Below, in pieces: positions 6,298 through 10,451 of a DNA stretch of 10,451 nt. The notes beneath the pieces were generated by a model, which saw only the letters and a program-made list of their open reading frames with translations, was not told where the DNA came from and made no database searches. Within the stretch, counting starts at the first letter, position 1. Every line of letters begins with the position of its first letter. Source of the stretch: Cocleimonas sp. (GTDB lineage Bacteria; Pseudomonadota; Gammaproteobacteria; Thiotrichales; Thiotrichaceae). The translations under genes were made by a program, and so were the position numbers. The stretch lies in the NCBI GenBank assembly GCA_023146675.1, contig JAGLBQ010000335.1, positions 1-10,451 of the forward strand. Direction: 5' to 3'.

Positions 6298-7539
6298 ATG
6301 GACTACGATGTCATTATTATTGGTGCAGGACCCGCTGGATTGAGTTTCGCACGCTCTTTAGCAGAGACTAAACTACGCATCTTACTAATAGAAAAATCTC
6401 CTCTAGACAGTATTGAAGATCCCGCTGAGGATGGGCGTGAGATAGCCTTAACACACCTATCAGTTAAGCTGATGAAGCAGTTAGGCGCATGGGGTAGAAT
6501 AGATTCTGACTCCATTTCGCCTATTAAAACAGCAAAAGTGTTAAATGGTGACTCTGCATATTCTCTTGATTTTACTCGCCCAACTGAATCTCTTGAAGCA
6601 CTAGGTTATCTCATTCCAAATCACCTTATTCGCAAAGCATTTTACGATGAAGTGGCAACATTTAAAAACATCACGTTAATGACTAAATGCTCTGTTACAG
6701 ACGTTAACACTAACGCTACATCAGGTCGTGTTACACTATCAACAGATGAAACCCTAACCGCTTCTTTGGTTGTTTCATCGGACAGTCGCTTTTCAGCAAC
6801 TCGTCGAAAAATGGGTATTAGCACGGCAATGCAGGATTTCTCAAGAACTGCGATTGTATGTCGAATGGAGCATGAACTTTCACACCAGCAAACCGCTTTT
6901 GAATGTTTTCACTACGGAAAAACAATGGCATTACTGCCAATGACTGGAAATTTATCATCCGTGGTAATCACCATTTCGAATCAAAAAGTAGATAGAATAT
7001 TGAACATGACTGATGAGCAATTTAATCATCAAGTACAACAATGGTTTGGTAATAAGCTGGGTAAAATAAGCCTTGTTGGAAAACGCCACTCTTATCCACT
7101 TATCGCAGTACATGCTGACAAGTTTGTAAGCAATCGTTACGCTGTTGTTGGGGATGCTTCAGTAGGAATGCACCCCGTTACAGCACATGGATTTAATTTA
7201 GGATTGCGCGGTGCTGATACACTCGCAGGTGAAATCAAAAAGGCAAAAGCACGCGGAAAAGATATTGCATCCATGACGGTACTGAATAAGTATGAACGCA
7301 AGCATATGCGCATTACTAAGATTCTTTATCATGGAACCAATCACATTGTTAGTTTATTTACCAATGAAACAAGACCTGCCAAGATTATTAGAAGTACAGC
7401 ACTAAGAATAGCGAATAACTTTCCACCAATTCGTCACTTAATAACAGCAAAATTAACAGAAACTGGAAAAGCAGATTTTTTACCCTCATTGCCGCCTTTG
7501 CCTTTCAAAAATCTATTAAGTAGAAAAACGATGCAGTGA
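6298..7539 (+). CDS. ubiM: FAD-dependent ubiquinone biosynthesis hydroxylase (UbiH/UbiM type)
   Basis: Flavin monooxygenase predicted to hydroxylate the aromatic ring of ubiquinone precursors. The 413 residues show the N-terminal Rossmann FAD motif GAGPAG (9-14), IEK ending the second strand (31-33), DGREIALTHLS (45-55), a DG-like motif SSDSRFS (160-166) and the C-terminal FAD ribityl motif GDASVGMHPVTAHGFNLGLR (285-304). The variant AHGFNLGL in place of GQGxNLG, together with DGREIALTHLS, is what I associate with UbiM rather than UbiH, UbiI or UbiF; this subfamily call is from memory and less certain than the family. I chose ATG 6298 because GGAG (6288-6291) is six bases ahead and the FAD fold begins at once; an ATG at 6286 would overlap that site. 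It converges on the DUF924 gene. Confidence 0.8.
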   Translation: MDYDVIIIGAGPAGLSFARSLAETKLRILLIEKSPLDSIEDPAEDGREIALTHLSVKLMKQLGAWGRIDSDSISPIKTAKVLNGDSAYSLDFTRPTESLEALGYLIPNHLIRKAFYDEVATFKNITLMTKCSVTDVNTNATSGRVTLSTDETLTASLVVSSDSRFSATRRKMGISTAMQDFSRTAIVCRMEHELSHQQTAFECFHYGKTMALLPMTGNLSSVVITISNQKVDRILNMTDEQFNHQVQQWFGNKLGKISLVGKRHSYPLIAVHADKFVSNRYAVVGDASVGMHPVTAHGFNLGLRGADTLAGEIKKAKARGKDIASMTVLNKYERKHMRITKILYHGTNHIVSLFTNETRPAKIIRSTALRIANNFPPIRHLITAKLTETGKADFLPSLPPLPFKNLLSRKTMQ

Positions 7540-7550
7540 AGATATTTTAG

Positions 7551-7575
7551 AAAAAAATAGGGGGAAACTACCCTA
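7551..7575 (-). terminator. Minus-strand intrinsic terminator of the DUF924 gene
   Basis: Read on the minus strand, TAGGG (complement of 7571-7575) and CCCTA (complement of 7558-7562) form a five-pair stem with an eight-base loop, followed directly by seven T residues (the A run at 7551-7557). The plus strand has no T run after the stem, so it serves the leftward gene. The stem is short, hence moderate confidence. Confidence 0.5.
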
Positions 7576-7593
7576 AAAATGCCTCTTTAGAAT

Positions 7594-8115
7594 TCAAATA
7601 TATATCTTCTTCAGGGTGGGGGCACGACCAAAAATTGCATTGCGATGTGGAAAGCGCCCATATTTTTTGATTATTTCTCGATGGTGCTTAGCAAAACGAA
7701 GATTGCTTTCAATCCCTATTGCTGTGAAATATTTTACCGCATTATCCTGATCTGTAATTTTCTCACTATGCATTAATGGCATAATGAGAAACGCTATTTT
7801 TTCTAAGCCAGATTGCTGCATAATTTCTTGATCAAATCCTTCTTTAATAGCATGATAGCAGACTGTAATGGCTTGTTGTTCAGAGCTGAAGCTTAGCGCT
7901 GTGCCACGGAACATATTGAGTGGAAACTGATCCAGAAGAATAATGAGCGCAAGACATCCATCAGCGGTATTTGTCCAGTCTTTTAACTCACCTTGAGTTG
8001 CCTTTTTCCATAAAGACTCATAGTGATCAAGAATTTCACCATCAAGTTCAGGTGTTGATGAGAACCAAAAATTTAGAATATCAATGGCTGAGAGGTTACA
8101 ATTATTAGTACTCAT
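7594..8115 (-). CDS. DUF924 family protein
   Basis: Protein of unknown function; the family has an all-helical TPR-like fold. The 173 residues show the family's hallmarks: ILNFWF at the N-terminus (13-18), GELKDW (42-47), LALIILLDQFPLNMFRGTAL (55-74), FLIMPLMHSE (109-118), DQDNAV (122-127) and GRFPHRN (153-159) followed by GR. It stops ten residues after that GR, somewhat shorter than family members I know, which usually continue through a further conserved segment. The ending could be a natural variant or a late truncation. The ATG has only a weak GAAG ahead of it. It is probably transcribed alone and ends at the minus-strand terminator at 7551-7575. No signal peptide or membrane segment is seen, so it is probably cytoplasmic. 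Confidence 0.88.
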   Translation of the reverse strand: MSTNNCNLSAIDILNFWFSSTPELDGEILDHYESLWKKATQGELKDWTNTADGCLALIILLDQFPLNMFRGTALSFSSEQQAITVCYHAIKEGFDQEIMQQSGLEKIAFLIMPLMHSEKITDQDNAVKYFTAIGIESNLRFAKHHREIIKKYGRFPHRNAIFGRAPTLKKIYI

Positions 8116-8181
8116 AAAGTCTTCACTTAAAAATGATATTTGTCAACAGATTAGTTCAGCTTGTATGTATACTGATTAAAA

Positions 8182-8187
8182 TATAAT
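8182..8187 (+). promoter_or_regulatory. Possible -10 box for the small membrane protein gene
   Basis: A perfect TATAAT lies 81 bases before the ATG at 8269. The best upstream partners, TTGTAT (8161-8166, spacing 15) or CTTGTA (8160-8165, spacing 16), are poor -35 boxes. It would give a 5' leader of about 75 bases. An exact -10 hexamer in DNA this AT-rich can arise by chance. Confidence 0.35.
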
Positions 8188-8268
8188 GAGTGTGTTTGAT
8201 TGAGGCTATAAATTAAGTAGCCCGCATATCAACTCCTCCCCCAATAAAAATAATAAGGAATCCCCACC

Positions 8269-8400
8269 ATGAGTGTTTTACTTAATGCGTTTGTTCACGG
8301 TCTATTAGTTGGAGGTATTATAGCCTCAGTGACAGTGGTTTGTTATTTGATTTATATAAAATTGAAAGGACAACAGAAAGCTCAAGATGCTGAATCTTGA
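8269..8400 (+). CDS. Small single-span membrane protein, 43 residues
   Basis: Unrecognised small protein. It begins MSVLLNAFVHGLLVGGIIAS, continues hydrophobic to about residue 30 (through VTVVCYLIYI), then ends in a short basic and polar tail (KLKGQQKAQDAES). This is one membrane helix with a positively charged flank after it, which by the positive-inside rule suggests N-out, C-in topology. AAGGA at 8255-8259 lies nine bases before the ATG, a good ribosome binding site, and a TATAAT sits further upstream. It stands alone between the leftward DUF924 gene and the Fur-linked operon. The GGIIAS stretch could support helix packing. The open frame, ribosome binding site and clean membrane pattern support a real gene; the function is unknown. 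Confidence 0.65.
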   Translation: MSVLLNAFVHGLLVGGIIASVTVVCYLIYIKLKGQQKAQDAES

Positions 8401-8692
8401 TAAGAGTATTTATAAATAACACGATAATCTGTAACTTTTTATAATCTACAGGCAAAGATTATCAGCTCTTCCATATTTTTGTGAGAAATATTCATTGAAA
8501 GAGGTATAGCTGAAATTACTTGAAATGCTACTTGTGAATTATGAGAAGTTACTCTCTTTTTGAAAAGTATATTGCGATTTAGTCTTTAAATTGTCCGATT
8601 TAAATAATCGTTCTAACATCCAATCAATTCAAAGTAGGTAAGTCATAAAGCACCTTATTCATGTCTTTTTGAATACGAAGAAAACACTCTCC
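8401..8692. other. Noncoding gap with an extended inverted repeat
   Basis: No coding sequence is supported here. The clearest structure is nested: AAGAG (8402-8406) with CTCTT (8466-8470), GATAATCT (8423-8430) with AGATTATC (8456-8463), and GTA (8431-8433) with TAC (8447-8449). No T run follows, so it is not a classical terminator, though it sits right after the small membrane protein stop. A second small repeat, TATTCA (8656-8661) with TGAATA (8670-8675), precedes the promoter of the next gene. The rest shows nothing I can name. Confidence 0.5.
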
Positions 8693-8721
8693 TTGATTTA
8701 TTAAACAATAATGATTATCAT
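8693..8721 (+). promoter_or_regulatory. Promoter of the DUF2325 operon
   Basis: TTGATT (8693-8698, four of six consensus matches) and TATCAT (8716-8721, five of six) are exactly 17 bases apart. Transcription would start near 8728, about 25 bases before the chosen ATG at 8753. The -10 box lies inside the Fur operator, so a bound repressor would block RNA polymerase. Confidence 0.65.
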
Positions 8722-8725
8722 TAGT
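8707..8725. promoter_or_regulatory. Fur box (ferric uptake regulator operator)
   Basis: AATAATGATTATCATTAGT matches the classical 19-base Fur box GATAATGATAATCATTATC at 15 of 19 positions. Its core TAATGAT-T-ATCATTA (8709-8723) is a perfect 7-1-7 palindrome. It covers the -10 box of the promoter for the gene at 8753, the usual place for Fur repression. Iron-dependent repression of the downstream genes is inferred from this match. Confidence 0.8.
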
Positions 8726-8752
8726 AAAATATACATATCAAAGAGAATGACC

Positions 8753-10045
8753 ATGTGCAAACTACCAACAGAATCAAATACAATCAATTCTTCAATTAGT
8801 CAAAATGTGCATAATAATATTTCATCTTCGACTGCTTTAGATTTATCCAAGCGTACAAAACGCTATAATATCTGGGAGTTAGGAGCGCGTTATCATTGCA
8901 GTCTTATCGGTACTTGCCTAACACTTAAAGAGCTGCACCAACTCGCGGCTAAAGTAGGTTTTGGCAAGGCGCAAATAATTAGTGATTATGATTTACATGT
9001 ATCTTTTGTGCATGTGCTAGATCAAAAATGTTATGCCAGTTTATTGGTTAATAAACTTCTAAATAAAAAATACAAGTCAAGTGTGCAACAGTTTTCAAAA
9101 GCCAAAACCGATGATGCGAGACTAGTAGCATGGAAGCAAGCACTGAAAATAGGGAATGTTGCAGGCGCTTTCTGGGCGTTGATTAGCCATCCTGCATCTT
9201 CAGAAGAGTTGCAATATAAAGCATATGGAAATATTCATATGTTGTCACATATATCAGGCGCATCATTGCGACTAGATATTCAGGAGTTACATCAGCTTAG
9301 AGAACAGAATCAGGAGCTTGAACAGCAAGCAAAACAAATTCAACTTGGTATTCGTGAAAAATCAATAATAAAAGATGACAAAATTAAATCATTAACATCG
9401 CAATTACTAAATGCCAAGCAAGAAAACAGCGTACTAAAAAAAGCAGAAAAAGAGTTGGAAAGTGTTAAAAACAAGCCAATTGTAGAAAGTTTACAAGCCC
9501 AAGTAGCTAAACTAAGTATTACTCAAGCTCATGATCAGTCACGTGTTGATCGCGCGGAAATATCAGAAGAAATATGGAAGCAGCGTGCACAAAGAGAGCA
9601 ACAACATGCGCAAGAACTCAAGCAGAAACTATTTGTGTTGCAAGAGGAAAAACAAGCGATTGAAGAAAGTTTGACAGTGTTACTAGTAAAGCAGAATAGT
9701 GACGTTGGTGATTGCACTACCTGCCTTGAACCAGATACTGATCTTTGCGGACGTTGCATACTTTACGTGGGTGGTAGAAATAAGCAAAATAGTCATTTTA
9801 GAAAACTGGTTGAGCAACAAAATGGACAATTTATACATCATGATGGTGGGCGTGAGGATAGCTACCAGCGTTTAGCCAGTATTGTCTCTCAAGCGGATAT
9901 AGTGCTTTGCCCAATGGATTGTGTCAGCCATGCAGCAATGAACACTGTTAAACGTCACTGTGACCATCATACTAAACCACTTATTTTTATACCCCATGCC
10001 AGCTTGTCATCTTTTGCGCAGGGGTTAAAAGAAGTGATGGGATAA
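8753..10045 (+). CDS. DUF2325 domain protein with coiled coil and four-cysteine motif
   Basis: Function unknown. The 430 residues divide into a polar N-terminal tail (1-35); a globular domain (about 36-175) rich in Cys and His, with RYHCSLIGTC, DLHVSFVH and NIHMLSHISGA; a long coiled coil (about 176-315), mostly Gln, Glu and Lys; a CTTC-X7-CGRC motif (C321, C324, C332, C335) fit for zinc or an Fe-S cluster; and a C-terminal DUF2325 domain (about 337-430) with LYVGGR, HHDGGRED, MDCVSHAA and HTKPLIFIP. I chose ATG 8753 because AAGAGA precedes it at suitable spacing. The in-frame ATG at 8711 is inside the Fur box and upstream of the expected transcript start; ATG 8747 is a close alternative. The next gene begins five bases after its stop. 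Fur control suggests a role when iron is scarce. Confidence 0.88.
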   Translation: MCKLPTESNTINSSISQNVHNNISSSTALDLSKRTKRYNIWELGARYHCSLIGTCLTLKELHQLAAKVGFGKAQIISDYDLHVSFVHVLDQKCYASLLVNKLLNKKYKSSVQQFSKAKTDDARLVAWKQALKIGNVAGAFWALISHPASSEELQYKAYGNIHMLSHISGASLRLDIQELHQLREQNQELEQQAKQIQLGIREKSIIKDDKIKSLTSQLLNAKQENSVLKKAEKELESVKNKPIVESLQAQVAKLSITQAHDQSRVDRAEISEEIWKQRAQREQQHAQELKQKLFVLQEEKQAIEESLTVLLVKQNSDVGDCTTCLEPDTDLCGRCILYVGGRNKQNSHFRKLVEQQNGQFIHHDGGREDSYQRLASIVSQADIVLCPMDCVSHAAMNTVKRHCDHHTKPLIFIPHASLSSFAQGLKEVMG

Positions 10046-10050
10046 ATATA

Positions 10051-10287
10051 ATGTTAGCATCTTTGTTACAACTACAAGATATGCCTATTACAGCGGGATT
10101 AAATTTGAGGTCCAAGCGTAAACAGAGTGTAAAAATTGAAATAGATTTGAGTACGCTTGAGCGCTTATTTGCAGATAGGCATATTTGTGCTGTTGACCTT
10201 CGTTGTCTGGATAAAAAATCTAAGGAGTATGTTAAAGAATTGTGCTTGAAGACTTGTCTTAATTGCAAACAGGGGCATGTGTTGTAG
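10051..10287 (+). CDS. Small cysteine-rich protein, Fur-operon partner
   Basis: No family recognised with certainty. The 78 residues have a basic N-terminal half and five cysteines, all in the C-terminal half (C46, C52, C65, C69, C72). The ending CLKTCLNC has the spacing CX3CX2C, which can bind a 4Fe-4S cluster in other proteins. The middle part, IDLSTLERLFADRHICAVDL, looks like a compact helical domain. No signal peptide or membrane segment is evident. It starts five bases after the DUF2325 stop with only a weak GATGGG ahead, so it is probably translated by coupling and shares the Fur-controlled promoter. A longer frame on the opposite strand overlaps it but lacks supporting signals. A ligand or electron-transfer role is a guess. 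Confidence 0.68.
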   Translation: MLASLLQLQDMPITAGLNLRSKRKQSVKIEIDLSTLERLFADRHICAVDLRCLDKKSKEYVKELCLKTCLNCKQGHVL

Positions 10288-10308
10288 GATGATTTTATTC
10301 CTTTATAA

Positions 10309-10352
10309 ATCACTGTGTTTTTAGCTTCACATAAATAGCAAACTACAGTGAT
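10309..10352. repeat. Inverted repeat before the right-edge gene
   Basis: ATCACTGT (10309-10316) and ACAGTGAT (10345-10352) are perfect eight-base arms 28 bases apart. No T run follows closely, so it is not an obvious terminator. The right arm directly abuts the ATG at 10353 and would cover its ribosome-binding region if the hairpin formed. Confidence 0.5.
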
Positions 10353-10451
10353 ATGTTTAAAAATCTCAACAAGTGCCATCATCATGACCCCCCTTGTCAG
10401 AATAGTGAACACCATTGTGAAAATTATGAAAATTATCCAGGCAGTCCATCT
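10353..10451 (+). CDS. Possible His/Cys-rich protein, N-terminal part, cut by window end
   Basis: An ATG at 10353 opens a frame of 33 codons that is still open at the right edge. The visible start, MFKNLNKCHHHDPPCQNSEH, continues to a HHC and an acidic, Asn/Tyr-containing stretch, then a Gly/Pro/Ser turn. Three cysteines and six histidines in about 22 residues look like a metal-binding extension. The ribosome binding site is poor. A weak promoter (TTGTAG 10282-10287, 16 bases, TATAAA 10304-10309) could serve it separately, or it could belong to the preceding Fur-linked operon. I cannot name the protein from this fragment. Confidence 0.45.
   Translation, partial: MFKNLNKCHHHDPPCQNSEHHCENYENYPGSPS

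Noticed and set aside
6303..6824. Two minus-strand frames within the ubiquinone hydroxylase gene.
   Set aside because: Antisense shadows of conserved FAD-binding sequence; no homology or start signals.
8141..8146. Perfect TTGACA -35 hexamer on the minus strand upstream of the DUF924 gene.
   Set aside because: At 16-18 bases spacing there is no -10 box, and the transcript would start at or after the start codon.
8543..8561. Small hairpin GAGA/TCTC followed by five T residues.
   Set aside because: A four-pair stem is too weak to call a terminator, and no gene ends just before it.
9535..9759. Ser/Cys-rich minus-strand frame inside the DUF2325 gene.
   Set aside because: The composition is the reverse complement of Gln/Glu-rich coiled-coil codons.
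10243..10266. CX3CX2C read as evidence of a radical SAM enzyme.
   Set aside because: The protein is 78 residues and the motif is at its C-terminal end; a radical SAM barrel needs over 200 residues after this motif.
9987..10415. 142-codon frame on the minus strand over the 78-residue gene.
   Set aside because: It overlaps the DUF2325 3' end and the small Cys-rich gene, has no recognisable domain or good start signals, and the plus-strand genes fit an operon with tight spacing.

Overview
The window reads as chromosomal core sequence from an AT-rich gammaproteobacterium. The main evidence is the gene order rpmI-rplT-pheS-pheT-ihfA-MerR-type regulator, which is the conserved arrangement seen in Escherichia, Pseudomonas and relatives. 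The proteins match gammaproteobacterial versions closely. I cannot name the genus from sequence alone.

Left part (1-5305, all +): a noncoding leader of 380 bases carries a stringent-type promoter (TATAGT plus a GC-rich discriminator) and a leader hairpin. It is followed by rpmI (L35) and rplT (L20), a strong intrinsic terminator, then pheS-pheT (phenylalanyl-tRNA synthetase alpha and beta). ihfA (IHF alpha) and an overlapping MerR-family regulator gene come next, with their own promoter. A perfect match to the IHF consensus lies over the expected transcription start of ihfA. infC, the usual neighbour upstream of rpmI, is not in the first 380 bases.

Middle part (5295-8115): a leftward two-domain CbiX-type chelatase gene overlaps the end of the MerR gene tail to tail. 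In its N-terminal half both catalytic histidines are replaced. Divergent from it is a rightward UbiH/UbiM-type flavin hydroxylase gene (ubiquinone synthesis). This converges on a leftward DUF924 gene that has a minus-strand terminator.

Right part (8116-10451): a 43-residue single-span membrane protein gene, too short for usual gene finding, is followed by about 350 noncoding bases with an extended inverted repeat. Next is a clear Fur-type operator (15 of 19 consensus positions) lying on the -10 box of a good sigma70-like promoter. That promoter drives a 430-residue coiled-coil/DUF2325 protein with a four-cysteine motif, then a 78-residue protein with a CX3CX2C ending. After these comes the start of a possible His/Cys-rich protein that runs off the window. 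This Fur-linked, metal-ligand-rich group is the best candidate for an undescribed system: it looks like an iron-starvation operon of unknown function. No tRNA, rRNA, CRISPR array, insertion sequence or phage gene was found.
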